Assembly (NCBI GenBank): GCA_017449975.1
Contig: JAFSYK010000034.1
Coordinates: 1 to 64,000, forward strand
Origin: Bacteroidales bacterium
GTDB lineage: Bacteria; Bacteroidota; Bacteroidia; Bacteroidales; P3
DNA: 64,000 bases
Direction: 5' to 3'
Position numbers and translations under genes: made by a program
Notes under the pieces: generated by a model
Told to the model about the DNA's origin: nothing
Database searches by the model: none
Seen by the model: the letters and a program-made list of their open reading frames with translations, nothing else
Shown: in pieces, positions 41,396 to 49,953 of the stretch
How positions within the stretch are numbered: the first letter of the stretch is position 1
Layout of the letters: every line of letters begins with the position of its first letter

Positions 41396-42442
41396 ATGGA
41401 AAACATCGAATATCAAGAAGGCCGGACCGAGTTGGCCGCACTGGGCAAGTTTGCCCTCATAGACCGTTTGACGAGCGGCTTCACACCCAAACAGAAGAGC
41501 ACCGCCAAAGGTGTGGGCGACGACTGCGCCGTGCTGGGCAGCGGTAAAACCAAGACATTGGTCACCACCTCCACCCTGGTGGAAGGTGTGACTTTCGATA
41601 TGATGTATACGCCTCTGCGCCACCTGGGCTATAAAGCGGTGGCGGTGAGCCTGTCGAACATCGCCGCCATGAACGGCACGCCGCGGCAGGTGCTGGTCAG
41701 CCTGGCTGTCAGCAACCGCTACTCTGTTGAAGCGCTGGAGGAGATCTACGCCGGCATCCGGCTCTGCTGCGACCGCTACGATGTGGACCTCATCGGTGGC
41801 GACACCACCAGCACACGTGCCGGCATGGTCATCAACGTCACCGCCATCGGTGAGGTGGAGAGCAGCCGCATCTGCTACCGCAGCGGCGCGGGGCTCCACG
41901 ACCTCATCTGTGTGAGCGGCGACCTGGGCAGCGCCTACAGTGGCCTGCTCATCCTCGAACGAGAACGACTGACCTATCAGGCCAACCCCAACGCCCAGCC
42001 CGATTTGGCGGGCTATGACTATGTGCTGGAACGTTTCTTGAAGCCCGAGCCACGCCTCGACATCGTCCAACTGCTGCGTGAGAAAGAGGTGATACCCACC
42101 GCCATGATAGACGTCAGCGACGGCCTGGCCAGCGAACTGCTGCACATCTGCAAGCAGTCGCACTGTGGCTGCGACGTCTATGAGGAACGCATCCCCATCG
42201 ACTACCAGACGACACGTGTGTGTAGCGAGATGAGCAAGAACCTGCTGCCCGTCAGCAACGCACTGAACGGAGGCAAGGACTATGAGCTGCTCTTCACCGT
42301 GAAGACCGACGACTATGAGAAGCTGAAGGACTGCGAGGCCATCCACATCATCGGTCACATCACCGACGGCGCACCCGTCATGGTGACGCCGCAGAACACC
42401 ACCATCGAACTCCGCGGACAAGGATGGACACCGCAACAATAA
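41396..42442 (+). CDS. thiL: Thiamine-monophosphate kinase
   Basis: ThiL phosphorylates thiamine phosphate to the coenzyme thiamine diphosphate. The 348-residue protein shows the AIR-synthase-like fold: GVGDDCAVL with metal-binding Asp residues, LVEGVTFDMMYTPLRHLGYKA, GGDTTSTRAGMVI, and AMIDVSDGLASEL near the C-terminal half. The coenzyme it makes is required by IorA encoded 2 kb downstream. No TPP riboswitch is visible in the leader, which consists of repeats and a short GC-rich palindrome (41366-41385). pcm follows after 32 bases. Confidence 0.93.
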   Translation: MENIEYQEGRTELAALGKFALIDRLTSGFTPKQKSTAKGVGDDCAVLGSGKTKTLVTTSTLVEGVTFDMMYTPLRHLGYKAVAVSLSNIAAMNGTPRQVLVSLAVSNRYSVEALEEIYAGIRLCCDRYDVDLIGGDTTSTRAGMVINVTAIGEVESSRICYRSGAGLHDLICVSGDLGSAYSGLLILERERLTYQANPNAQPDLAGYDYVLERFLKPEPRLDIVQLLREKEVIPTAMIDVSDGLASELLHICKQSHCGCDVYEERIPIDYQTTRVCSEMSKNLLPVSNALNGGKDYELLFTVKTDDYEKLKDCEAIHIIGHITDGAPVMVTPQNTTIELRGQGWTPQQ

Positions 42443-42474
42443 ACCACTGACTTTCGAATTCTGCCTCCCCCGCA

Positions 42475-43188
42475 ATGAGAACCGACACCTACCGTCACCA
42501 AGGACTCCGCGAAGCCATGTGCAAGGCGCTGCAGCAGAAAGGCATCAGCGACCAGCGTGTGCTCTCCGCCATGCGTCGTGTACCCCGCCACTGGTTTCTC
42601 GACATGGCACTGGACAACCTGGCCTACGAAGACCGCGCCCTCTCTATCGGCTGCGACCAGACCATCTCGCGGCCTTCCACCGTCGCCATGCAGAGCCAGC
42701 TGCTCTCAGTGGAGCCGGGAATGAAAGTGCTGGAGATTGGCACCGGCAGCGGCTACCAGACATCGGTGCTCTGTGAGATGGGGGCGAAGGTCTACACCAT
42801 CGAACGGCAGCAGGAACTCTTTGCCCGCACCAAGAAACTGATCTACGACCTTCGCTACAACGCCAAATGCTACCTGGGCGACGGCTACAGCGGTCTCACC
42901 GAGATCGAGCTGCGTCCCACTGCACGCATACAGGCGGAGGGCAAGGAGAAAATCAACTACAACTTCTTCGACCGCGTCATCATCACCTGCGGGGCGCCCT
43001 ATATCCCCGAGCCGCTGGTGCACCAGCTGAAGGCGGGCGGCATCATGGTCATCCCTGTCGAAGCGGGCGAGGGTTCGCAGCTACAGATGCTGCGGGTGAC
43101 AAAGAAAGGCGAGGAGCGCGACAGTTGGCAGGTGGAGCGTTTCGGCGACTACCAGTTTGTGCCCATGCTGGGCGGATTGCAGTTTTAA
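42475..43188 (+). CDS. pcm: Protein-L-isoaspartate O-methyltransferase
   Basis: The enzyme repairs isomerised aspartate in ageing proteins. The 237-residue product has the family motifs SDQRVLSAMRRVPRHWF, SIGCDQTISRPSTVAMQSQL and the SAM-binding VLEIGTGSGYQTSVL, followed by FDRVIITCGAPYIPEPLVHQ. It is slightly longer than E. coli Pcm because of a 15-residue loop around ELRPTARIQAEGKEKI, typical of Bacteroidetes members. Its stop abuts the convergent minus-strand gene without a gap. Confidence 0.92.
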   Translation: MRTDTYRHQGLREAMCKALQQKGISDQRVLSAMRRVPRHWFLDMALDNLAYEDRALSIGCDQTISRPSTVAMQSQLLSVEPGMKVLEIGTGSGYQTSVLCEMGAKVYTIERQQELFARTKKLIYDLRYNAKCYLGDGYSGLTEIELRPTARIQAEGKEKINYNFFDRVIITCGAPYIPEPLVHQLKAGGIMVIPVEAGEGSQLQMLRVTKKGEERDSWQVERFGDYQFVPMLGGLQF

Positions 43189-43587
43189 TCAGCGCAACAG
43201 GAACTGTTGCGGCAACAGATGTGGATTGTGGAGCACAATGCCCACATCGAACATATCGATGGCGATATTGTAATCGGTATAGGCGCATAGCTGCCGCCAT
43301 TGCGCTTCGGCCTGCTTTGACCGGTGCGGTCGGCACACCACCACAGCCTTTTTGACGGACTGCGTACCTACGAGCGTCGTCGTGTCGTCGGTCGCCTCCA
43401 CCGTCTTCAGGGAGCAGTAGTCCGACAACATGTAGACCATGTCGCGGTAGCGTCGGTCACGCCGCGGAACGGCACCCCTCTCCCCCTCCAGACGGGCCAC
43501 CAACACCCTGTCGTAGAGGTCGAACAGGAACGGCGAATGAAGGTTGTAGCGTGTGCGGGCGTGAAGCCAGTATTGAAATCGATTCAC
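43189..43587 (-). CDS. Core-less relative of a class I methyltransferase
   Basis: The 132-residue protein starts at a GTG (43587-43585) four bases after a -7 element. Its N-terminus, RYNLHSPFLFDLYDRVL, and C-terminus, IAIDMFDVGIVLHNPHLLPQQFLLR taken in parts, match the ends of a Bacteroidetes class I methyltransferase family of about 250 residues. The middle, which should hold the SAM-binding Rossmann core and its Gly-rich motif, is missing or shrunk to about 60 residues. It therefore looks like an internally deleted enzyme that is still expressed. Longer upstream reading to 43767 crosses the gldD gene and is unlikely. Function unknown. Confidence 0.65.
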   Translation of the reverse strand: MNRFQYWLHARTRYNLHSPFLFDLYDRVLVARLEGERGAVPRRDRRYRDMVYMLSDYCSLKTVEATDDTTTLVGTQSVKKAVVVCRPHRSKQAEAQWRQLCAYTDYNIAIDMFDVGIVLHNPHLLPQQFLLR

Positions 43588-43591
43588 CCGA

Positions 43592-43618
43592 CAAAAATAC
43601 GAAAAAATCGTATATTTG
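43592..43618. promoter_or_regulatory. Divergent, overlapping -7 elements in a palindrome
   Basis: Minus strand TATTTTTG (43599-43592) and plus strand TATATTTG (43611-43618) face away from each other only 11 bases apart. The sequence between them contains TACGA and TCGTA as an inverted repeat. Each element is four bases from a start codon (GTG 43587 minus, ATG 43623 plus). Two polymerases could not occupy both at once. Confidence 0.7.
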
Positions 43619-43622
43619 CAGA

Positions 43623-44210
43623 ATGAAACACTTACTGACCCTTTCGGTTGTCCTCGCCGCCCTGCTGATGGGCGGTTGCGGCGGCAAAGACTACACGCCG
43701 AAACCCACCGCCTACCTGCGCATCGACCTGCCCGAGAAGCACTACACCGTCTTCGACACCGCGGCACTGCCTTTCGCCTTCGAGAAGGGTGGCGACTGCG
43801 AAGTGGTGTGGAAGCGCGACAACCGCAACGAGAAATGGATTGACCTCTACTACCCGCGTCTGCGCAGCGTGGTGTACCTCAGCTACAAGTCCATCCACGG
43901 CGTCGACGACATGCGGGCACAGATCGACACCTCCTACAAATTTCTCTCCATGCACTTCGACCACTCGTCGGGCATCGACGAACGGCAGTTTTTCAACCCC
44001 GACAACCACGTCTACGCCTCCACCAGCCGACTGCGCGGGACGCATGTCGCCTCCACCTACCAATTCTGGGCCACCGACAGCAGCCGACACTTCCTGCGGG
44101 GCTCGCTATACCTCGACTACACCCCCAACAACGACTCGCTGGCGCCCGTCATCGAATACCTGCAGGACGACATCGACCACCTGATAGAAACGTTGCGATG
44201 GCGACACTGA
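43623..44210 (+). CDS. gldD: Gliding-motility lipoprotein GldD
   Basis: GldD is an envelope lipoprotein genetically linked to gliding and the type IX secretion apparatus in Bacteroidetes. The 195-residue product has a lipobox (LAALLMGGC) and the family hallmark YTPKPTAYLRIDLPEKHY directly after the anchor; the FFNPDNHVYASTSRLRGTHVAS stretch near residue 120 is also conserved. ATG 43623 is chosen because a -7 element lies four bases upstream. It supports the view that the T9SS cargo genes of this window are exported by a working system. Confidence 0.87.
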   Translation: MKHLLTLSVVLAALLMGGCGGKDYTPKPTAYLRIDLPEKHYTVFDTAALPFAFEKGGDCEVVWKRDNRNEKWIDLYYPRLRSVVYLSYKSIHGVDDMRAQIDTSYKFLSMHFDHSSGIDERQFFNPDNHVYASTSRLRGTHVASTYQFWATDSSRHFLRGSLYLDYTPNNDSLAPVIEYLQDDIDHLIETLRWRH

Positions 44211-44217
44211 GGCAACA

Positions 44218-44249
44218 TTTGCTATTTCCACAAAATATTACTACCTTTG
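44218..44249 (+). promoter_or_regulatory. Promoter of iorA
   Basis: TTTG at 44218-44221, a 20-base spacer and TACCTTTG at 44242-44249 followed by CA. The leader to ATG 44318 is about 60 bases and is mostly an 8-base repeat array. Confidence 0.87.
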
Positions 44250-44276
44250 CAATTCATCATTTACTTGCGCAATAGC

Positions 44277-44316
44277 AATAACGCAATAACACATTAACAC
44301 ATTAACGCAATTATAT
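44277..44316. repeat. 8-base period array in the iorA leader
   Basis: AATAACGC, AATAACAC, ATTAACAC, ATTAACGC, AATTATAT in exact 8-base steps, ending one base before ATG 44318. Confidence 0.88.
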
Positions 44317-44317
44317 T

Positions 44318-45904
44318 ATGTCAAAACTTCTCTTATTAGGTGACGAGGCTATCGCACAGGCATTTATCGATGCCGGTGGTAGCGCCATCAACAGCTACCC
44401 GGGAACCCCGTCGACCCAGATTACCGAATACGTGATGAAGAGCAAACAGGCTAAGGAACAGGGTGTTGTCGCCAACTGGTGCGCCAATGAAAAGACCGCT
44501 CTTGAAGCCTCACTCGGTGTGGCCTATGCCGGCAAGCGAGCCATGACCTGCATGAAGCATGTGGGCTTGAACGTCTGTGGCGACCCCTTCATGAATGCCG
44601 CCATCATCGGCACCAAGGGCGTCATCATCGTCGTGGCCGACGACCCCAGCATGTTCTCCAGCCAGGACGAGCAGGACAGCCGCTACTACGGCCACTGGGC
44701 CATGATTCCCATGCTCGAGCCCAGCAACCAGCAGGAGGCTTACGACATGGTCTTCTTTGGCTACGACCTCAGTGAGAAACTGGGTACGCCCATCCTGATG
44801 CGCATCCCCACCCGTTTGGCCCACAGCCGTGCCGGCGTGGAGCGCAAGCCCGTGCGTGCACAGAACCCCATCACCAGCCCCAGCGATCCCAAGAGTTTCG
44901 TGCTGCTGCCCGTCAACGCCAAGCGTCTCTATCGCGACCTCATCGACAAGCAGCCTGCCTTCACCAAGAGCAGTGAGGAAAGCGGCTTCAACCATTATAT
45001 CCCCGGCACCGACAAGAAGCGCGGTATCATCACCACCGGCATCGCCTACAACTACCTGCAGGAGAATTTTCCTAATGGCAAGTGTCCCTACCCCGTAGTG
45101 AAAATCACCCAGTATCCGCTTCCCTTCAACATGCTGAACAAGCTCTATGACGAGGTGGAGGAGATCCTCGTGCTCGAGGACGGCCAGCCCTTCGTCGAGG
45201 AGCACATCAAAGGCTTCTTGGGCAAAGGCAAGCCCGTGCACGGTCGTTTGGACGAGACCATCCGTCGCGATGGTGAACTCAACGCCGAAAAGGTGGCTAT
45301 CGCCCTGGGCAACCCCATGCCCAAAGGTCCTGCCGTGCCCGAGGTGGTCACCAACCGTCCGCCGGCGCTCTGCGTGGGTTGCCCCCACATCGACAGTTAC
45401 GAGGCCGTGGTCGAGGTGATGAAGAAATATCCCAACGGTCGTGTCTTCGGCGACATCGGATGCTACACCCTCGGTTTCAACATGGGTGCCATCAACACCA
45501 CCGTCTGCATGGGTGCGTCGGTCACCATGGCCAAGGGTGCCGCTGAGATGGGTATCTTCCCCAGCATCGGCGTCATCGGCGACGGTACCTTCGGCCACAG
45601 CGGCATGACGGGTCTGCTGGACTGCGTCAACGAGAAAGCCAACGTCATCATCATGATTCTCGACAACGACATCACCGCCATGACGGGCGGACAGCCGTCG
45701 AGCGCCAACCAGAAGCTCTTCAATATCTGCAAGGGCCTCGGTGTCGACCCCGACCACATCCGCACCATTGTGCCGCTGAAGAAGAACCACGAAGAGTTCA
45801 TGAAGATTCTCGAAGAGGAGATCGCCTACAACGGTGTCAGCGTCATCATCCCGCAGCGCGTCTGCATCGTCGAGAACAAAAAGAGAATTGCAGCGAATAA
45901 GTAA
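44318..45904 (+). CDS. iorA: Indolepyruvate:ferredoxin oxidoreductase, alpha subunit
   Basis: IorAB oxidatively decarboxylates arylpyruvates from aromatic amino acids to acyl-CoA, passing electrons to ferredoxin. The 528-residue protein has the N-terminal pyrimidine-binding region (INSYPGTPSTQI, NEKTALEASLGVAYAGKRAM), a central domain, and a C-terminal TPP-binding domain with GDIGCYTLG and GDGTFGHSGMTGLL. It ends after IPQRVCIVENKKRIAANK and lacks the C-terminal two-cluster ferredoxin domain of archaeal IorA, so electrons must leave through a separate protein. iorB follows after a repeat-filled gap of 158 bases. Confidence 0.93.
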   Translation: MSKLLLLGDEAIAQAFIDAGGSAINSYPGTPSTQITEYVMKSKQAKEQGVVANWCANEKTALEASLGVAYAGKRAMTCMKHVGLNVCGDPFMNAAIIGTKGVIIVVADDPSMFSSQDEQDSRYYGHWAMIPMLEPSNQQEAYDMVFFGYDLSEKLGTPILMRIPTRLAHSRAGVERKPVRAQNPITSPSDPKSFVLLPVNAKRLYRDLIDKQPAFTKSSEESGFNHYIPGTDKKRGIITTGIAYNYLQENFPNGKCPYPVVKITQYPLPFNMLNKLYDEVEEILVLEDGQPFVEEHIKGFLGKGKPVHGRLDETIRRDGELNAEKVAIALGNPMPKGPAVPEVVTNRPPALCVGCPHIDSYEAVVEVMKKYPNGRVFGDIGCYTLGFNMGAINTTVCMGASVTMAKGAAEMGIFPSIGVIGDGTFGHSGMTGLLDCVNEKANVIIMILDNDITAMTGGQPSSANQKLFNICKGLGVDPDHIRTIVPLKKNHEEFMKILEEEIAYNGVSVIIPQRVCIVENKKRIAANK

Positions 45905-46050
45905 TGATTAACCAAGTAGTTAAGTAGACAGTAGTTAAGTAATTAAGACAATATAACCACTGCAGCAAACCCGCGACAGGTGCATTTGTCTTAACTACTG
46001 CCCGCAGGGCGAGTGAAGCGATAACTACCTACCTACTTACCTACCTAAAA
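45905..46050. repeat. Octamer repeats with inverted copies between iorA and iorB
   Basis: TAGTTAAG-type octamers at 45915-45945 (CAGTAGTTAAG, then TAATTAAGACAA) are followed by the inverted form TTGTCTTAACTACTG at about 45988-46002 and TACC/TACT tracts to about 46047. The halves can pair. The motif is shared with 40090-40445. Confidence 0.85.
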
Positions 46051-46062
46051 CAAAGAAACAAT

Positions 46063-46626
46063 ATGAAAAAGGACATCATACTTTGTGGCGTAGGCGGTGA
46101 CGGTATCGTCTCCGTCGCCAAGATCATCAGCGACGCCGCCCTCAACCTGGGCATGAACGTCAAGCAGAGCGAGATTCACGGCATGAGCCAGCGTGGCGGC
46201 AGCGTCTTCTCGCACCTGCGCATCAGCAGTGAGCCCATCTTTGCCGACGTCATCCCCGAAGGCAAGGCTGACATCATCCTCAGCTCGGAGCCTATGGAGG
46301 CGCTGCGCTATCTGCCCTTCCTGGCCCCCGACGGTGTGGTCATCACCAACAGCGACCCCTTCGTCAACATCACCAACTATCCCGATATGGATAAGGTGAA
46401 CGCCGAGCTGGGCAAGCTGAAGAAATGCGTCAGCTTCAACGCCAACGCCATTGCCAAAGAGCTCAACGCCCGTGGCAACATGGTGCTGCTGGGTGCCGCC
46501 GCTCCCTACCTCGAGATTGCATTCGAGGAGCTGGAGAAAGCCATCAAGAGCATCTTCGGTCGCAAGGGCGACGCCGTGGTGGAGACCAACATCAAGGCCA
46601 TCCACGCCGGTCGCGACGCCAAATAA
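46063..46626 (+). CDS. iorB: Indolepyruvate oxidoreductase, beta subunit
   Basis: This is the gamma-type catalytic partner of IorA. The 187-residue protein starts KKDIILCGVGGDGIVSVAKI, the Gly-rich fold common to the POR/IOR gamma family, and has VKQSEIHGMSQRGGSVFSHLRI, the diagnostic HGMSQRGG motif. It follows iorA in the same orientation, and the two should be co-expressed and form a cytoplasmic heterotetramer. The intergenic repeats with inverted halves might adjust the ratio of the two subunits, which is only a guess. Confidence 0.93.
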   Translation: MKKDIILCGVGGDGIVSVAKIISDAALNLGMNVKQSEIHGMSQRGGSVFSHLRISSEPIFADVIPEGKADIILSSEPMEALRYLPFLAPDGVVITNSDPFVNITNYPDMDKVNAELGKLKKCVSFNANAIAKELNARGNMVLLGAAAPYLEIAFEELEKAIKSIFGRKGDAVVETNIKAIHAGRDAK

Positions 46627-46759
46627 GTACAAGCGATTCCAAGAAACAAAACAGGGGGCGGTTGCCATGGCAACTGTCCCCTGTCTATATGAAACACAAA
46701 ACGTTTGCAAAACTCAACTATTTTAACGTAATTTGCAAAATAGTTTCGTAAATATCAGC

Positions 46760-49180
46760 ATGATGGCTATCAAGAGAATTCTGACACTGGCCTTACTGTT
46801 CCTTCTCACAGGGAATATAATGGCACAAGGGACGACGGATTTTTCGTGCCGAAGCTCCATCAGTTCGGGACGTGACTTTTGGGTGGGACTAATAAAAAAC
46901 GGAGGAGCTTATGAATATCGTCACATAACACTTACCGCCACAGGAGACACTTCTTGTACCATCACCGTCACCAATCCCCTAACCTCCTGGCAGCAGACCG
47001 CAACCCTCACAGCAGGTTCCAGTGCCAACATCGTTCTTCCCTATTCAGCCTTCCCCACACAATACTCTGTCACAGAAGACAAAGGATTCCACATCACCTC
47101 CACAGCCAATATCCAACTCATTATCCAATGTGTCAGACGTCTCTCCCCTGGAGCCACCAGTATCTTACCCACAGATGCCCTTGGCACCCGATACCTTGTC
47201 CTCGACTACCCTACTGACCCCACACGCAATAACGATACAACTGGCGCCACCGTCACCATCGTCGCCACCCAGCCCAACACCACCATACACTACACCCCAC
47301 CCTGCCCACTCAGCAACGCACCCGCCTCCATTGTTGGAACGCCGGTCCAGCACACTTTCACCCTTGCAGGACAGACACTCACACTTATGGCCAACGATGC
47401 CAATACCAGCCTGAGTGGTATGGAAATCACAGCGGACCACCCCATCGCAGTGTTTCAGGGAAACCAACTCGCCAGTGTACCCCAATCTTCCCCAAACAGC
47501 GGGGATTTGATGTACGAACAAGCTTCCCCAGTGGAACATTGGGGCAAGGAATTTGTATTGATACCCACGATAAACCGATCAGCGGGCGACCGAGTTCGCG
47601 TGGTAGCGGACACAGCCTGTACCTTCACACTCAGCACAGGCGGTACCTATACGCTGACTGCAGGCGGTGTCGTAGAGTTTGACCTCCCAGCCTATGCAGC
47701 CAGCATCCTCACCGCCACAAAACCTGTCAGTGTAGGAATCCTCTGCAGAAGCTCTATTTGGGGTAGTGAACTTGGCGATGCATCACTACTAATGGTTCCA
47801 CCAACAAGCCGCGGAGTCTGTCGCGCCAGCTTTGTAACCCTCGCAACAGAGCAAATTAATGCATGGTATATCGCCGTGGCCACTGACAATCCCAGCGGCA
47901 TGACTCTCGACGGAAACAATATCTCTTCCTCGTTTCAGCCTATCGGCTCCTCGCCTTACAGCTATGCACGCATCAATATCGGAAGCGGAACGCACACGCT
48001 GGACAACACAGGGGGTACCTTTACTGCCTGGACTTATGGCGTCGGCAATGTGGAAAGCTATATGTACAACCTTGGCTATGCTGTACGTCCACCCGTCCAG
48101 ATTATCCAACGCGACACCCTGTTCTACAACGACAGCATCTGTCAGGGCCATAACTACAACGGATATGGATTCAACATCAACGTCCGTCAGACACAGAACC
48201 CCGGTACGTATGTGTTTGCCGACTCCACCGTCGACGACTACTTGATTCACTACCAGATGCTGACGCTCACCGTGCTGCCCAATATAGAAAGTAGTGAGAC
48301 ACGCAGCATCGTCTGTGGCGATACGCTGTTCTATCATGGCGACACGCTGACCCTTGCCGGAGACTATCCCTATCTGTTCACCGCCTCGAACGGCTGCGAT
48401 TCTGTGGTGACGCTCCATCTGGTGTATGAGACCATCGGGCTGCGCACCAGTGCCACCACTGTCTGCTCCAACGAAGAGGTGACCCTTACCGCCACAGGAA
48501 CACAGGTATTCCGCTGGGCCTCGCTGCCTCACGACGCCTCTCTCGACACTCAGCAATATCGCAACCCCGTCACCGTACACCCCGCCACAACCACCATCTA
48601 CAAACTCCTCGACGAATCGGGCTTCCCCGTTGCCACGGTGGCGGTGAGCGTTGAATCTGAGCCGATGGTGTGCTGGAACCTGTCGCGCCCCTACATCGAC
48701 TACGACAACCCTGTCGTCATCTTCACCGACTGCACCTACAACGCCGCATCGAGCGATTGGACCTTCTCCGACGGTGTCACCGCAAACACCCAACGGGTCA
48801 TGCGGCAATTCCAATACCCGCTGCCCGACAGTGTGACCGTCACCCTTACCAGCTGCACTCCGCTGGGATGCTGCGTCGACACCACCTTCTCTGTGCCGAC
48901 GAAGCTGCGGTCCATCTGGTTCCCCAACGTCTTCACGCCCAACGAAAGCACCAACAATCTCTTTGGCGGCTACACCTCGATAGAGATTGCCGAATACCAT
49001 CTCAGCGTCTTCAACCGCTGGGGATTAGAGCTATGGAACGGCCACAACATCAACGATTTTTGGGACGGCACACACGAGGGTGAACCCATGCCACAGGACG
49101 CCTACGTCTACCAGTGGGAGCTCAAGGATATCTACGGCCAACTGCAAAACGGCATAGGCACCATTCTTCTGCTGCGGTAG
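46760..49180 (+). CDS. Secreted IgGFc-binding-like protein with a type B T9SS sorting domain
   Basis: The 806-residue protein has a signal peptide (MMAIKRILTLALLFLLTGNIMAQ). The first 420 residues resemble the N-terminal domain of IgGFc-binding proteins (RDFWVGLIKNGGAYEYRH, then TSILPTDALGTRYLVLDYPT). Ig-like or polycystin-like modules with a CDS motif follow (NGCDSVVTLHLVYE), and a C-terminal type B sorting domain ends the chain (IWFPNVFTPNE, FNRWGLELWNG, GTILLLR). A surface adhesin or mucin-binding role is inferred. The ATG at 46763 is equally possible; a weak TTTGC-containing -7-like stretch lies 25 bases upstream. Confidence 0.85.
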   Translation: MMAIKRILTLALLFLLTGNIMAQGTTDFSCRSSISSGRDFWVGLIKNGGAYEYRHITLTATGDTSCTITVTNPLTSWQQTATLTAGSSANIVLPYSAFPTQYSVTEDKGFHITSTANIQLIIQCVRRLSPGATSILPTDALGTRYLVLDYPTDPTRNNDTTGATVTIVATQPNTTIHYTPPCPLSNAPASIVGTPVQHTFTLAGQTLTLMANDANTSLSGMEITADHPIAVFQGNQLASVPQSSPNSGDLMYEQASPVEHWGKEFVLIPTINRSAGDRVRVVADTACTFTLSTGGTYTLTAGGVVEFDLPAYAASILTATKPVSVGILCRSSIWGSELGDASLLMVPPTSRGVCRASFVTLATEQINAWYIAVATDNPSGMTLDGNNISSSFQPIGSSPYSYARINIGSGTHTLDNTGGTFTAWTYGVGNVESYMYNLGYAVRPPVQIIQRDTLFYNDSICQGHNYNGYGFNINVRQTQNPGTYVFADSTVDDYLIHYQMLTLTVLPNIESSETRSIVCGDTLFYHGDTLTLAGDYPYLFTASNGCDSVVTLHLVYETIGLRTSATTVCSNEEVTLTATGTQVFRWASLPHDASLDTQQYRNPVTVHPATTTIYKLLDESGFPVATVAVSVESEPMVCWNLSRPYIDYDNPVVIFTDCTYNAASSDWTFSDGVTANTQRVMRQFQYPLPDSVTVTLTSCTPLGCCVDTTFSVPTKLRSIWFPNVFTPNESTNNLFGGYTSIEIAEYHLSVFNRWGLELWNGHNINDFWDGTHEGEPMPQDAYVYQWELKDIYGQLQNGIGTILLLR

Positions 49181-49181
49181 G

Positions 49182-49189
49182 TATATTTG
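49182..49189 (+). promoter_or_regulatory. -7 element before the surface-polymer locus
   Basis: TATATTTG followed by CA, 52 bases upstream of ATG 49242. No clear -33 TTG. A second TTTGC stretch (49214-49218) is less like the consensus. Confidence 0.6.
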
Positions 49190-49241
49190 CACAGCTCAAC
49201 ATTTTTGACGAAATTTGCAAAAACATAAAATCAGCACACCA

Positions 49242-49931
49242 ATGAAAAACATTGCAGTCATATTGGCCGGAGGTGTAGGCAGCCGCATGGGCGGTTCGCT
49301 ACCCAAGCAGTTTCTGCCATTAGACGGCCGGACGGTGATAGCACACTCTATAGAGACCTTCGACCGTCATCCTGCCATCGACGAGGTGGCGGTGGTGATG
49401 CATCCCGACTGGCGCAGCCAGATGGAATCGATTGCCGCTGCAGGTGGCTGGACAAAACTGAAAAAGATTATCGATGGCGGCAGCGAACGTTACATGTCGA
49501 GCATCAACGCTGTGATGGCTTTTATCGACGAGCCCGACGACACCAATCTGTTGCTGCACGATGCGGCGAGGCCGTGGATAACGGCAGCCGTCATCGACCG
49601 TGTGGTCGAAGCCCTGCAACGTCACGAGGCGGTGGGTGTGGCGGTACCCAGCACCGACACCGTGTGGGAGGTGCATCCCGATTTCAATGCGAAAGAGGTG
49701 GGTCGTTTTGTTGCCCGCATCCCCGAACGCAGACTGATGTGGCGGGCACAGACCCCGCAGGCCTTCCGTCTGCCCTTGATACGCGACGCCTACCAGCGCG
49801 CGCTGCAAGACCCACAGTTCCAAGCTACCGACGACTGCGGCGTAGTGCGAAAATACATGCCCGGAAGCAAAATCACCGTAGTGGAGGGTTCGGAGCAGAA
49901 CAAGAAGATTACCTATGCAGAAGATATTTAA
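49242..49931 (+). CDS. ispD: IspD/TarI-family cytidylyltransferase
   Basis: The 229-residue protein has the nucleotide-binding motif VILAGGVGSRMGGSLPKQFL, LHDAARPWITAAVID and AQTPQAFRLPLI, all shared by 2-C-methylerythritol-4-phosphate cytidylyltransferase (IspD) and ribitol-5-phosphate cytidylyltransferase (TarI). Sequence alone does not decide. The MEP pathway needs IspD, but the neighbours favour a CDP-polyol role: a glycerol-phosphate-type cytidylyltransferase follows 22 bases later and a TagF-like polymerase is in the same run. GC content is as high as in the core genome, unlike the next four genes. Confidence 0.85.
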   Translation: MKNIAVILAGGVGSRMGGSLPKQFLPLDGRTVIAHSIETFDRHPAIDEVAVVMHPDWRSQMESIAAAGGWTKLKKIIDGGSERYMSSINAVMAFIDEPDDTNLLLHDAARPWITAAVIDRVVEALQRHEAVGVAVPSTDTVWEVHPDFNAKEVGRFVARIPERRLMWRAQTPQAFRLPLIRDAYQRALQDPQFQATDDCGVVRKYMPGSKITVVEGSEQNKKITYAEDI

Positions 49932-49953
49932 AGTCTAAGAAAACACTAGTATT

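Noticed and set aside
43588-43767. Longer minus-strand start (43767) for the core-less methyltransferase gene
   Set aside because: The added 60 residues are Arg/Cys-rich shadow sequence over the gldD start, and a promoter -7 element lies immediately before the GTG at 43587.
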